This document shows positions 1 through 8,691 of a stretch of DNA of 64,000 nucleotides, piece after piece; the first letter of the stretch is position 1, and the number at the start of each line of letters is the position of its first letter. Made by a program: the position numbers and the translations under genes. The notes under the pieces were generated by a model. It did not search any database and was not told where the DNA came from. It worked only from the letters and a program-made list of their open reading frames with translations. This DNA is from a gamma proteobacterium NOR5-3 (lineage in GTDB: Bacteria; Pseudomonadota; Gammaproteobacteria; Pseudomonadales; Halieaceae), in NCBI GenBank assembly GCA_000158155.1, contig DS999406.1:558924-622923 (forward strand), written 5' to 3'.

Positions 1-717
1 CGCGGTTACCATGTTGTCGATCAGAAAATCGATCAACGTATGGCACGCACCCGCAATCGACCTCTGGCCAAGGGCCGGGTGAGCAATCGCAATGCGATCA
101 TCTTTGCCCTGACCTTAGGCGTGGCCGGAATGGCGATTTTGCTCATCTGGATTAACGCGCTCACCGCCTGGCTGACCTTTGCTTCGCTGGTGGGTTATGC
201 GTTTATTTACACGCTGTTTTTGAAGCGGGCGACACCACAGAACATCGTGATCGGTGGCCTCGCCGGGGCGGCGCCGCCTCTCTTGGGCTGGACCGCGGTA
301 ACCGGTGAAGTTCACGGACATGCTCTGTTGCTGGTACTGATTATTTTCGCGTGGACGCCGCCGCACTTCTGGGCGCTGGCGATTCATCGCCGGGAAGAGT
401 ACGCCCTGGTGGACATCCCCATGCTGCCGGTCACACATGGCGTGCGCTTTACGCAGCTGCATATCATTCTCTACACCATCATCATGTTTTTGATCACGCT
501 GATGCCTTTTGTTACCCGTCTGAGCAGTTGGCTCTATCTTGCGGGAGCGGTGGTGCTGGGGCTGCGCTTCTTCTACTGGTCCATCGAGATCTGGCGCGAA
601 AAAAACCCCAAAGCGCCGATCTATGCTTTTAAGTACTCCATTACCTATTTGATGCTGTTGTTCCTGATTATGTTGCTAGATCACTATCTCGTACCTTTGC
701 CGGCCTACCCCGCATGA
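1..717 (+). CDS. cyoE: Protoheme IX farnesyltransferase (heme O synthase), 5' end missing
   Basis: This membrane prenyltransferase adds a farnesyl group to protoheme IX to make heme O for terminal oxidases. The reading frame is open from the first base, so the N-terminus lies outside the window. The first visible residues carry the second part of the UbiA-type signature (H-V-V-D...I-D..M-A-R-T..R-P-L), where substrate binds. Several hydrophobic helices follow, including one with the family's W-T-P-P-H-F-W motif. The stop overlaps the ATG of the downstream sco gene (ATGA), so the two are translationally coupled and probably serve cytochrome c oxidase assembly together. An internal ATG at 40 is not the true start because conserved residues precede it. 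Confidence 0.95.
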   Translation, partial: RGYHVVDQKIDQRMARTRNRPLAKGRVSNRNAIIFALTLGVAGMAILLIWINALTAWLTFASLVGYAFIYTLFLKRATPQNIVIGGLAGAAPPLLGWTAVTGEVHGHALLLVLIIFAWTPPHFWALAIHRREEYALVDIPMLPVTHGVRFTQLHIILYTIIMFLITLMPFVTRLSSWLYLAGAVVLGLRFFYWSIEIWREKNPKAPIYAFKYSITYLMLLFLIMLLDHYLVPLPAYPA

Positions 718-1385
718 CTGACACTACTGCCAGTCGGGATCAGAGTCAGCGCCGGGGGGTTCGGCTGACCGTAGTCCTGGTACTGACTTTTATGCTTATT
801 GTGGTGGCCGGTTTTATTCACCGCATTGGTCAGCCGCGATTAATGTCCGATGGTGAGCTTCAGGCCAATGGCCTTTATCTTATGGATCCGCCCCGGGACT
901 TCGGGGACTTCGCGCTTATGGACCACCGCGGCGAGCCCTTTACACCGGCGTCGCTAAAAGATCAGTGGACTCTGCTCTTCTTTGGTTTTACCTACTGCCC
1001 GGACATCTGTCCTACTACTATGGCGTTTCTGGATCAGTTTGTGGGTCAGCTTGAAGGCACCGAGGCCAAAGACACCCAGGTGGTGATGATCAGCGTTGAT
1101 CCGGCGCGGGACACGGTGGAGCAGCTGGCGACTTATGTGCCCTATTTTAATAAGGACTTTACCGGGGTGACCGGAGAGTTTTTAGATGTATTCAGATTTG
1201 CCACGGCGCTGAATACACCTTTTCGCAAGGTTGCCGGTCAAGGCGAGGACTATCAGGTTGATCACAGCGCGAACGTCGTGCTGATTAACCCCCGGGGGCA
1301 TTATCACGGGTTCTTTAAAGCGCCTCTGGATCTTGCCAAAATGAAAGTAACTTATCGCGCGGCACGCTACATCTGGGACCATTGA
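714..1385 (+). CDS. SCO1/SenC family copper chaperone for cytochrome c oxidase
   Basis: A membrane-anchored thioredoxin-fold protein that delivers copper to the CuA site of cytochrome c oxidase or keeps its cysteines reduced. One transmembrane segment lies at about residues 17-34. The copper site is visible as C95-P-D-I-C99 within [10 protein letters not shown], with the distal ligand H184 in V-D-H-S-A. The length of 223 residues is normal. The start overlaps the cyoE stop by four bases, and polA begins one base after its stop, so cyoE, sco and polA look like one transcript. The function in Cu delivery is known for the family; coupling to polA is an inference from spacing. Confidence 0.93.
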   Translation: MTDTTASRDQSQRRGVRLTVVLVLTFMLIVVAGFIHRIGQPRLMSDGELQANGLYLMDPPRDFGDFALMDHRGEPFTPASLKDQWTLLFFGFTYCPDICPTTMAFLDQFVGQLEGTEAKDTQVVMISVDPARDTVEQLATYVPYFNKDFTGVTGEFLDVFRFATALNTPFRKVAGQGEDYQVDHSANVVLINPRGHYHGFFKAPLDLAKMKVTYRAARYIWDH

Positions 1386-1386
1386 T

Positions 1387-4110
1387 ATGAGTGACAAGAC
1401 GCCACTGATCCTGGTTGATGGTTCGTCCTACCTCTATCGCGCCTATCATGCGCTGCCGCCGCTGACGAACTCCAAGGGTGTGGCGACCGGCGCGGTCAAA
1501 GGCGTGATCAATATGCTCCGCCGCCTGCAGAAAGACTATCCTGACAGCACTATTGCGGTGGTGTTTGATGCCAAAGGCAAAACCTTCCGCGACGACATCT
1601 ACAAAGAATACAAAGCGAATCGCCCGCCCATGCCCGATGATCTGCGTGAGCAGGTGCAGCCGATTCATGACATTGTTCGGGGCATGGGCTTGCCGCTCTT
1701 GTGCGAGCCGGGTGTAGAAGCCGACGACGTCATTGGCACCCTGGCACGTCAGGCGAGCGAGGCTGATTGCCACGTTATTGTATCGACGGGTGATAAAGAC
1801 ATGGCCCAGCTGGTGAACGAGCGCGTCACCCTGGTTAACACCATGAACGACACCGTTATGGATCCTCAGGGCGTTGTCGACAAGTTTGGTATTCCACCGG
1901 AGCTGATTATTGATCTTCTTGCGCTCATGGGCGACAAGGTCGACAACATTCCCGGTGTTCCCGGTGTGGGAGAGAAGACCGCGCTGGGTTTGCTGCAGGG
2001 CCTTGGTGGGCTGAACCAAATCTACGCGTCTCTGGATCAAATCGAGGGTCTGCCTTTTCGCGGGGCCAAGACCATGGCCGCCAAGCTCGAGAAGGAACGC
2101 GATAACGCCTACCTCTCCTACACACTGGCTACCATCGCCACTGATCTAGAGCTGCCTCTGGTGTATGCGGACCTTGAAAACGCTCCGCCGGACAATGTTG
2201 CACTGCTCGATTTATTCAAGGAGTTGGAATTCAAAGGCTGGATTGATGAGCTCGAAGGTGCGGCCCTGGCTGATGATGCCCCGGCCGAGGTCGATACCCG
2301 GGAGCAGCACTACGTTACGGTGCTTGATCAGAACAGCTTTGACGAATGGCTGGCCCGACTGTCTGCGGCGCCTCTGTTTGCCTTTGATACCGAAACTACC
2401 AGCCTGAATTACATGGAGGCTGAAATCGTCGGCCTGTCCTTTGCGGTGGAGCGCGGTGAGGCTGCTTACGTACCCCTGGCGCACAGTTATCCCGGCACGC
2501 CGGCGCAGCTTGATCGCGATGCGGTGCTGGCGGCGCTTAAGCCTTTACTCGAAGATCCGGACAAGGCCAAGCTCGGCCAGAATCTTAAATACGATGCCAG
2601 TGTGCTCGCGCGTTATGACATTGCCATGCAGGGCATTGCCTTTGACACCATGCTCGAATCCTACGTGCTGGATTCCACTGGCACGCGCCATGACATGGAC
2701 AGCCTTGCACTTAAGTATCTGGGGCGCAGTACAACGCACTTTGAAGACGTAGCGGGTAAGGGCGCCAAGCAAATCACCTTTGACAAGGTGGGTATTGAGG
2801 AAGCGGCGGCTTATGCGGCCGAAGATGCAGAGGTGACTCTGGCTCTGCACGAGACTCTGTGGCCAAAGCTGCAGGAGACCCCGAGTCTGGCGAGTGTATT
2901 GACGGACATTGAGCTGCCTCTGGTGCCGGTGCTGTCGCGTATGGAGCGCTGCGGTGCACTGTTGGACGAAGAACGGCTCTGGGAGCACAGTCGCGAACTC
3001 GGTCAGCGCCTCCAGGCTTTGGAAGAAGAGGCCCATAATGTCGCTGGCCAGGTTTTTAACCTGGGTTCTCCCAAGCAGTTGGGCCAGATTCTGTTTGAGA
3101 AGCTGGAGCTTCCGGTACTGAAAAAAACACCCAAGGGCGCGCCATCGACGGCCGAAGAAGTGCTGCAGGAACTGGCGCTGGATTACCCGTTGCCCAAGCT
3201 GCTTATCGAGCATCGGGGCTTGTCCAAGCTCAAGTCTACTTACACAGACAAGCTTCCGGGCATGATCAATTCGCATACCGGACGCATCCACACCTCCTAC
3301 CACCAGGCGGTAACAGCCACGGGGCGACTGTCCTCTTCAGATCCGAACCTGCAGAACATACCGATCCGCACCGAAGAAGGTCGCCGCATCAGGCAGGCAT
3401 TTATCGCCGCTGAGGGTTATCAGATTGTGGCGGCGGACTATTCACAGATTGAATTACGCATCATGGCGCATCTGTCCGAAGATCCCGGTCTGCTGGCGGC
3501 CTTTAGAGAGAACCTGGATGTTCACAGTGCCACGGCGGCCGAAGTCTTTGGCGTGCCCCTGGATTCGGTGTCCGGCGAGCAGCGCCGCAAAGCCAAGGCG
3601 ATCAACTTCGGTTTGATCTACGGGATGTCAGCCTTCGGTCTTGCCAGGCAACTGCATCTGGATCGCGGCGAGGCTCAGCGCTACATCGATGTATATTTTG
3701 AGCGTTACCCCGGTGTTCGCCAGTACATGGTCCGCACGCGGGCCTTGGCGCACGAGCAGGGCTATGTGGAAACCCTGTTTGGCCGACGGTTGTATCTGCC
3801 AGAGATCAACGTGCGCAATAAAATGCGCCAGCAAGCCGCCGAACGTACCGCGATTAATGCGCCCATGCAGGGCACCGCCGCCGATATCATCAAGATGGCT
3901 ATGCTGGCAGTAGATGGGTGGATCGCCGACGATGGCGTCGATGCCAAGATGATCATGCAGGTTCATGACGAACTGGTGCTGGAAGTGGCAGAGTCTCAAC
4001 TGGATCCGGTCTGTGATGAGCTGTGTCGTTTGATGTCTGCTGCAGCAGATCTGGCCGTTCCGTTGCTCGTCGAAGCCGGTCGCGGTGCCAACTGGGACGA
4101 AGCCCACTAA
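1387..4110 (+). CDS. polA: DNA polymerase I
   Basis: Repair and Okazaki-fragment-maturation polymerase of 907 residues, full length for the family. The 5'-nuclease domain (about 1-290) shows the [14 protein letters not shown] start and the metal-binding E-A-D-D-V-I and G-D-K-D motifs. The 3'-5' exonuclease domain (about 310-500) keeps F-D-T-E-T-T, so proofreading residues are present. The polymerase domain has motif A ([11 protein letters not shown]), the O-helix ([14 protein letters not shown]) and motif C (Q-V-H-D-E-L). The ATG is one base after the sco stop with no strong ribosome site of its own, which suggests coupling. A structured intergenic region follows. Confidence 0.98.
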   Translation: MSDKTPLILVDGSSYLYRAYHALPPLTNSKGVATGAVKGVINMLRRLQKDYPDSTIAVVFDAKGKTFRDDIYKEYKANRPPMPDDLREQVQPIHDIVRGMGLPLLCEPGVEADDVIGTLARQASEADCHVIVSTGDKDMAQLVNERVTLVNTMNDTVMDPQGVVDKFGIPPELIIDLLALMGDKVDNIPGVPGVGEKTALGLLQGLGGLNQIYASLDQIEGLPFRGAKTMAAKLEKERDNAYLSYTLATIATDLELPLVYADLENAPPDNVALLDLFKELEFKGWIDELEGAALADDAPAEVDTREQHYVTVLDQNSFDEWLARLSAAPLFAFDTETTSLNYMEAEIVGLSFAVERGEAAYVPLAHSYPGTPAQLDRDAVLAALKPLLEDPDKAKLGQNLKYDASVLARYDIAMQGIAFDTMLESYVLDSTGTRHDMDSLALKYLGRSTTHFEDVAGKGAKQITFDKVGIEEAAAYAAEDAEVTLALHETLWPKLQETPSLASVLTDIELPLVPVLSRMERCGALLDEERLWEHSRELGQRLQALEEEAHNVAGQVFNLGSPKQLGQILFEKLELPVLKKTPKGAPSTAEEVLQELALDYPLPKLLIEHRGLSKLKSTYTDKLPGMINSHTGRIHTSYHQAVTATGRLSSSDPNLQNIPIRTEEGRRIRQAFIAAEGYQIVAADYSQIELRIMAHLSEDPGLLAAFRENLDVHSATAAEVFGVPLDSVSGEQRRKAKAINFGLIYGMSAFGLARQLHLDRGEAQRYIDVYFERYPGVRQYMVRTRALAHEQGYVETLFGRRLYLPEINVRNKMRQQAAERTAINAPMQGTAADIIKMAMLAVDGWIADDGVDAKMIMQVHDELVLEVAESQLDPVCDELCRLMSAAADLAVPLLVEAGRGANWDEAH

Positions 4111-4290
4111 AACTTTTTTCGACCCGGTTGGAACTTTTATCAACCGGGGTCCTCAAACTTACTGTGACAATGAAGTGAAGTGCATGGTCACTGAACGATG
4201 GTTAACATGGTTCCCATCGTTCTATACCCCTGAGAGACCCTGACTGCCCGGTTGCTTTTCTCCTCGTTTTGCAACCGGGCCTTTTTTTGC
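4111..4290 (+). ncRNA. Candidate structured small RNA downstream of polA
   Basis: The stretch after polA has no credible ORF but holds three consecutive inverted repeats: a 10-bp stem at 4121-4130/4141-4151 (one bulged G), a perfect 9-bp stem at 4193-4201/4214-4222, and a perfect 10-bp stem at 4246-4255/4271-4280 followed by seven T residues. In enterobacteria Spot 42 and in Pseudomonas ErsA are encoded in this polA-engB gap, so position plus an intrinsic terminator make an sRNA plausible. No clear promoter was found: TTAACA/TATACC at 4202-4228 has a short 15-bp spacer. It could instead be only the 3' end of the polA mRNA. I see no obvious sequence similarity to Spot 42. Confidence 0.4.
4246..4288 (+). 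terminator. Intrinsic terminator after polA / candidate sRNA
   Basis: A perfect 10-bp GC-rich stem (GCCCGGTTGC, 15-nt loop, GCAACCGGGC) is followed by C and seven T residues. Orientation suits transcripts leaving polA or starting in the intergenic region. Confidence 0.88.
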
Positions 4291-4324
4291 CCGAAATTCC
4301 ATCCACCTCTGTATCCGAAGTGAA

Positions 4325-4933
4325 ATCGCGAGCAATCACGTGACTGCTTTGCTCGCTGCTTACGCTTCTACGCTTCGCGAAACAGTCCCGCGCTTGCTCG
4401 CCTGGCACCGTGGCACGGCGGTAGCGAATCAGTAAGAGATACCGCTCACGTACCGATCCCCCAAGTCTTTTCGGGAAGTGGGCGGTATCTTTTGCTGATG
4501 AGCGGGCCAGTCGTTGCGGCATCGCGAGCAATCACGTGACTGCTTCGCTCGCTGCTAGCGCTTCTACGCTTCGCGAAACAGTCCCGCGCTTGCTCGCCCG
4601 GCACCGTGGAACGGCGGTAGCGAATCAGTAGGAGATACCGCTCACGTACCGATCGCCCAAGTCTTTTCGGGAAGTGGGCGGTATCTTTTGCTGATGAGCG
4701 GGCCAGTCGTTGCGGCATCGCGAGCAATCACGTGACTGCTCCGCTCGCTGCTGGCGCTTCTACGCTTCGCGAAACAGTCCCGCGCTTGCTCGCCCGGCAC
4801 CGTGGAACGGCGGTAGCGAATCAGTAGGAGATACCGCTCACGTACCGATCGCCCAAGTCTTTTCGGGAAGTGAGCGGTGTCTTCTGCTGATGAGCAGGCT
4901 AGTCGCGGTGGCGTCGCGAGCAATCAGCGGGCA
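4325..4933. repeat. Three tandem 196-bp repeats plus partial fourth copy
   Basis: Units begin at 4325, 4521 and 4717 with ATCGCGAGCAATCACGTGAC, and a decayed start of a fourth lies at 4913, giving an exact 196-bp period. The copies differ by few bases. Each carries a 12-bp stem (arms 4438-4449/4478-4489, 4634-4645/4674-4685, 4830-4841/4870-4881); the first two are followed by four Ts. In the third copy the 3' arm has changed at two places but all twelve pairs are kept as Watson-Crick or G-U pairs. Open frames across the array are by-products of the repetition. The array ends at the engB stop codon, so engB transcripts would run into it. Confidence 0.93.
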
Positions 4934-5629
4934 TTACGCCCAGGCGGAGTCTTCTGCGGGTTCGTCGTCGTCAAAGACTGTGGTGTCTGTGAGCCAGTGA
5001 TCGAGTACCGAGATGAGCTCGCCGTGGCCTTGATGCTTGAGGGCCGAAAACAGCTGACAGCTCACCAGGTCGCCCAGGTGAGAGACCTTGCCGCGGACTT
5101 TAAGCAGCGTTTGTTTTCCCGCACCGTTGGACAGCTTGTCGCATTTGGTGAGGAGCATGTGTACCGGCATTTCTGCCTCAGCTGCCCAGCCGAGCATTTG
5201 CAGGTCAAAGGGTTGCAGGGGGTGGCGGCAGTCCGAAAGCAGAATTAAGCCGCGCAAACTTTGTCTTTCTTGCAGGTAGGCCTCCATCTGACGGGTCCAG
5301 TCCTGCTTGAGCTTTTGCGGTACTTTGGCATAGCCGTAGCCTGGCAGATCGACAATCCGCTGCTGCTCACCTACCGTAAAAAAATTGATGAGCTGCGTAC
5401 GCCCCGGTGTTTTGGAGGTACGGGCAAGCTTGTGATTTTGCGTTAAGCTATTGATTGCACTGCTTTTTCCGGCGTTTGAGCGTCCGGCAAATGCAACTTC
5501 CCAGCCGCTATCGTCCGGGCACTGGCTCACTTTTGCGGCGCTGGTTAGAAACTCAGCCTTGCGATAGACCGGCTTGCTAATCGGCTCGTCCAAAACTTGC
5601 TCATCTTGGTGATTTGTTGGGGTATCCAT
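4934..5629 (-). CDS. engB: Ribosome biogenesis GTP-binding protein EngB/YsxC
   Basis: An essential small GTPase for large-ribosomal-subunit assembly. All G motifs are visible: G1 G-R-S-N-A-G-K-S at residues 49-56, G2 T-P-G-R-T at 74-78, G3 D-L-P-G-Y-G at 94-99 and G4 T-K-C-D near 140. The 231-residue protein carries about 20 extra N-terminal residues before the usual start of homology and an acidic C-terminal tail. It is convergent with polA, the common gammaproteobacterial arrangement. A -10-like TATTAT/TATACT lies only 4-10 bases upstream of the ATG, so the mRNA may have almost no leader. Confidence 0.96.
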   Translation of the reverse strand: MDTPTNHQDEQVLDEPISKPVYRKAEFLTSAAKVSQCPDDSGWEVAFAGRSNAGKSSAINSLTQNHKLARTSKTPGRTQLINFFTVGEQQRIVDLPGYGYAKVPQKLKQDWTRQMEAYLQERQSLRGLILLSDCRHPLQPFDLQMLGWAAEAEMPVHMLLTKCDKLSNGAGKQTLLKVRGKVSHLGDLVSCQLFSALKHQGHGELISVLDHWLTDTTVFDDDEPAEDSAWA

Positions 5630-5648
5630 CTTGAGTATAATAGCGCGC
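5613..5648. promoter_or_regulatory. Probable divergent promoter between engB and cytochrome c5
   Basis: A perfect TATAAT lies at 5636-5641 on the plus strand with TTGTTG at 5614-5619 (16-bp spacer), facing the c5/c4 operon. The same AT-rich core read on the other strand gives TATTAT/TATACT facing engB. The two start sites would overlap, so polymerases could compete for the core. Confidence 0.55.
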
Positions 5649-5744
5649 CCTCTTCGAGGGGGGGCAGGAAATATGGGTGGCCTATTGCACAGGTTTTAGT
5701 CCTGCGCAAAGGGTGCCGAATTAGACCATTTGGAGGTGTTTACC

Positions 5745-6041
5745 GTGAAGAAACTATTGTTAACCGCTGCGGTAGCGGTATTTGCCATGACCGCTCAGGC
5801 AGAGCCGAACATGGAAAAGTACGGCAAGAGCTGTGCTGTTTGTCACGCCGCTGGCGTCGCGGGTGCACCTAAGGTCGGCGATGCCGCAGCCTGGGAGCCG
5901 CGCCTGGCCAAGGGAATGGATGCATTGATGGCCTCTGTCAAGAACGGCTTGAACGCTATGCCCCCTATGGGCATGTGTTTTGACTGTACTGACGAAGAGT
6001 ACATGGAGCTGATCAAGTACATGTCTACGCCGGCTGAATAA
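5745..6041 (+). CDS. Cytochrome c5-type small periplasmic monoheme cytochrome
   Basis: A 98-residue exported cytochrome with signal peptide ending at A-Q-A (about residue 19) and one heme site C30-A-V-C-H34. The C-terminal M-P-P-M-G-M-C-F-D-C segment supplies the axial methionine and the two extra cysteines typical of cytochrome c5. The start is taken as GTG at 5745, seven bases after GGAGGT at 5732-5737; an upstream in-frame TTG at 5730 overlaps that ribosome site. It is followed 34 bp later by cytochrome c4, and both should carry electrons to terminal oxidases. Confidence 0.92.
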   Translation: MKKLLLTAAVAVFAMTAQAEPNMEKYGKSCAVCHAAGVAGAPKVGDAAAWEPRLAKGMDALMASVKNGLNAMPPMGMCFDCTDEEYMELIKYMSTPAE

Positions 6042-6075
6042 ACAGCCAGCACTTAAGAGTAAGGATCCTGTTGTT

Positions 6076-6717
6076 ATGAAAAAGCTGCTCATTCTCGGAG
6101 CGTTCATTTTTGGCGCAGTCTCTAGCACAGTGAGTGTGCAGGCCGCGGACATCCTTAAGGGTGACCCCGCTGCAGGTGAGCAGAAAGCCGTTACCTGTGG
6201 CGCCTGTCACGGTGCTGATGGCAACAGCATGGTCCCCATGTTCCCCAAGCTCGCGGGACTGGGTGAGAAGTACCTGCTGCAGCAGACCCAGCATATTCGT
6301 GACGGTCTGCGCCCGGTAGCGCAAATGGCAGGGCAGGTCGACAACATGTCAGATCAGGACCTTGCTGATATTGCCGCCTACTTCAGCAGCAAGCCTCGCA
6401 GTGTAGAAAAAGCTGACCCGGCGCTTATCGCACTGGGTGAGAAGGTCTACCGCGCTGGCGTAGCCGATCGTAATGTTGCTGCCTGCATTGCCTGTCACGG
6501 CGCTCGCGGGGCGGGTAACGCGCCTGCAGGCTTCCCGGCGTTGGGTGGCCAGCATGCAGACTACGTTGCAGCGCAGCTGAAGGCTTATCGCAAAGGCTAC
6601 GAAGACCCCACCGGGCGCGTAACCGATGGTGATATCAAGATCATGCGCAGCAATGCGTTTGGTCTTTCTGACATGGAAATTCAGGCGGTAGCGGCCTATG
6701 TGTCAGGCCTGCAGTAA
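6076..6717 (+). CDS. Diheme cytochrome c4
   Basis: A 213-residue exported cytochrome with two fused class I domains. The signal peptide ends near V-Q-A-A (about 24). Heme sites are C41-G-A-C-H45 and C137-I-A-C-H141, each followed by a methionine-containing ligand loop. C4 and c5 are electron donors to oxidases in related bacteria. It is co-oriented with the c5 gene and followed by a strong terminator, so the two form a short operon driven from the promoter beside engB. Confidence 0.95.
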   Translation: MKKLLILGAFIFGAVSSTVSVQAADILKGDPAAGEQKAVTCGACHGADGNSMVPMFPKLAGLGEKYLLQQTQHIRDGLRPVAQMAGQVDNMSDQDLADIAAYFSSKPRSVEKADPALIALGEKVYRAGVADRNVAACIACHGARGAGNAPAGFPALGGQHADYVAAQLKAYRKGYEDPTGRVTDGDIKIMRSNAFGLSDMEIQAVAAYVSGLQ

Positions 6718-6750
6718 GGCGTAGCTCTCGCTGTTTGTGAACACAGACTG

Positions 6751-6775
6751 ACGGCCCGCTTTGCGGGCCGTTTTT
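6751..6775 (+). terminator. Intrinsic terminator after cytochrome c4
   Basis: A perfect 9-bp stem, ACGGCCCGC (6751-6759) and GCGGGCCGT (6763-6771), with a TTT loop and a T-rich tail. Confidence 0.92.
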
Positions 6776-6877
6776 CTTTCCGGGAAGCGACGACAGCAGA
6801 CGGGTAGTGCCAAAACGACGAACTTTTCGTTAGGATGCCGGTCTGATAATCATCATCTAGAAAATCTGGAGAACACC

Positions 6878-7534
6878 ATGTTCAAGCGTATTTGCTTCGC
6901 AGCTTTTGCGACGCTGGCTATGCAGTTTGCTGCTTTGACCGCTCAAGCTCAGGACGAAAATTATGTGGCAGGTGAGCATTACGATGTTATTTCACCGGCT
7001 ATCCGTGGCAGCTCGGACAAGATCGAGGTCACGGAGTTTTTCTGGTACGGCTGTGGGCACTGCTATAACTTTGAGCCGCAGCTGTCGCAGTGGAAGAAAG
7101 GTCTGGCTGATGACGTTGTTCTCACAGGCTCTCCCGCTATGTGGAATGCGCTGATGGAGGTGCATGCCAAAGCCTTTTACGCCGCAGAAGCTCTGGGCGT
7201 GATGGACAAAATGCATATGCCGCTGTTTCAGGCCATCAATGTTGATCGCAAGCGTTTGGCGGACGAGGACGAGCTCGCTGATCTTTTTGCGGCGAACGGC
7301 GTAGCGCGCGAGGATTTTTCTAAAGCCTTCAATTCTTTTGGTGTGGGTAGCCAGGCCCGTCAGGCGAATGCGCGGGCTCGCGCTGCAAAAATTACCGGAA
7401 CACCGGAGCTTATGGTGGCCGGTAAGTATCGCATCAGCACGCGAAAGGCCGGCAGTCAGGCGAATATGCTGAAAATCGCTGATTTTCTTATCGAGAAAGA
7501 ACGCGCAATGCAGGTATCTCAAGCGGATTCCTGA
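6878..7534 (+). CDS. dsbA: Periplasmic thiol:disulfide interchange protein DsbA
   Basis: This oxidase introduces disulfides into exported proteins. The start is ATG at 6878, preceded by TGGAGA; the open frame upstream of it (from 6761) crosses the previous terminator and is not coding. The protein has 218 residues, a signal peptide ending at A-Q-A-Q (about 25), the catalytic C59-G-H-C62 in F-W-Y-G-C-G-H-C, and the cis-proline loop T-G-T-P-E-L. It stands alone between terminators and next to the c-type cytochromes, whose maturation needs thiol control. Confidence 0.96.
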   Translation: MFKRICFAAFATLAMQFAALTAQAQDENYVAGEHYDVISPAIRGSSDKIEVTEFFWYGCGHCYNFEPQLSQWKKGLADDVVLTGSPAMWNALMEVHAKAFYAAEALGVMDKMHMPLFQAINVDRKRLADEDELADLFAANGVAREDFSKAFNSFGVGSQARQANARARAAKITGTPELMVAGKYRISTRKAGSQANMLKIADFLIEKERAMQVSQADS

Positions 7535-7544
7535 TATCGACTCT

Positions 7545-7575
7545 GCCCCCACCGCATTACTGCGGCGGGGGCTTT
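7545..7575 (+). terminator. Probable terminator after dsbA
   Basis: Stem GCCCCC (7545-7550) with GGGGGC (7567-7572), extended by CCGC/GCGG after one mismatch, followed by only three Ts, so moderate strength. Confidence 0.6.
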
Positions 7576-7663
7576 AAGCCGCTTTGGCTTCGCTTCCCGT
7601 CTTTATTTCGTCACTTACTCCCGCCACTCTACTGTACTGACTTAGAGCCATGGCGCCGTGCGG

Positions 7664-8284
7664 TTACATGCCGTTGGTATACGTCTCCAGAGATGCCTTC
7701 CCGCTGGCCCTAATTTGCTGAAACGCCTGGGTGTATTCGCCAAGCAGTTCCAGGCAGTAGATGAGTCGCGCGTGTAAATAGCCCTGCTGATCATCATCGT
7801 TTTCTGTACGGTCCTCATTGAAGACCTGTGCCGCGTTGCGCACGATTAAATGCTCCGGCAGATAGCAGATTCTGCTGTTTTTGTAGCTGCTCATACGCAA
7901 CTCCGCAATGGGATAGGCACCGCCGCCTGCTCCACCGGATACAGAAATAATCAGGGCGGGCTTATGTGCCAACTCGCCGCTTCCGGGAAACAGTAAAAAC
8001 AGGTTCTTGAGTCCTGCGGGCACCATGCCGTGCCACTCCGGCGTGACCACGATAAAACCATCACAGCTTTTTAGCTCTGCCCGAAGCTCGCCGATAGCTT
8101 CCTCCCATTTTGCATCGCCACTCCACAGACCTTCATCCCAGAAGGGCAGTGGGTTGTCTGCGAGGCTGTACAGATAGGTCTCATCGCACAACCCCTGCTT
8201 TTCCAGCTGTGCTGCAGCGTAGCGAGCGATTTTTTCGCTTTGGGAGTCTTCGCGATGACTGCCGCTGATAATGCCGATTTTCAT
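7664..8284 (-). CDS. NADPH-dependent FMN reductase family protein
   Basis: A 206-residue flavodoxin-fold flavoprotein reducing quinones, chromate, azo compounds or flavins with NAD(P)H. The N-terminal G-I-I-S-G-S-H-R-E-D-S-Q-S loop binds FMN phosphate, and T-P-E-W-H-G-M-V-P-A-G-L-K-N is the typical second flavin segment. Its start codon overlaps the stop of the transporter fragment upstream, so the pair was once an operon. The natural substrate cannot be inferred. Confidence 0.85.
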   Translation of the reverse strand: MKIGIISGSHREDSQSEKIARYAAAQLEKQGLCDETYLYSLADNPLPFWDEGLWSGDAKWEEAIGELRAELKSCDGFIVVTPEWHGMVPAGLKNLFLLFPGSGELAHKPALIISVSGGAGGGAYPIAELRMSSYKNSRICYLPEHLIVRNAAQVFNEDRTENDDDQQGYLHARLIYCLELLGEYTQAFQQIRASGKASLETYTNGM

Positions 8285-8577
8285 GCTGTGCTGTTCTCCG
8301 TTATTGCGTTGCGAAGAGGTTGATATTTCCGGTGCTGCGCTTTGCCGTAGACGATCAACAGCAGTGCCAGCAGTTGCGTCACCGCCATGGTGATGATCAT
8401 GGGTAGCGGTGATGATATTAATACGCTGCCTACTGCTCCGGTGATCACCGCCGACAGCCCCATTTGTAAAAAGCCAAACAGGGACGAGTTGGTTGCAGCG
8501 ATTTTTGGGAAGTGCTCCATGGTCATAGCCATGGCCTCTGGGAGCACAAGACCGAGCGCTGCGGAGTAAATGTTACA
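8281..8577 (-). pseudogene. C-terminal remnant of a Bcr/CflA-like MFS transporter
   Basis: The frame encodes the last quarter of a drug-efflux MFS protein: G-L-V-L-P-E-A-M-A-M (the end-of-repeat motif), F-G-F-L-Q-M-G and a final hydrophobic helix. Similarity to the family seems to begin near 8577; the sequence before it is not transporter-like, and the first 9-10 helices are missing. No normal start with a ribosome site is present (a GTG at 8547 is the longest option). The stop overlaps the start of the FMN reductase. It is best read as a decayed gene whose 5' part was deleted next to the esterase locus. Confidence 0.7.
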
Positions 8578-8691
8578 CCACTGCCATGGCCCGAGAGCTA
8601 TCTGCCGAGTCCGGGAGTGAGTCCTCTTTTTGAAGTCAGAGTTCTAAGCGGCCTCTGCTAGCGTTACAGTAACGGCACGGAGGACTGTTGA

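Noticed and set aside
4202-4923. Series of about 93-109-residue minus-strand ORFs
   Set aside because: They repeat with the 196-bp period, have no family features and arise from reading through the array.
4325-4933. CRISPR-like array
   Set aside because: Repeats are 196 bp and contiguous, with no unique spacers and no cas genes.
6761-6877. Longer DsbA start
   Set aside because: It would begin in the c4 terminator; the signal peptide starts at 6878.
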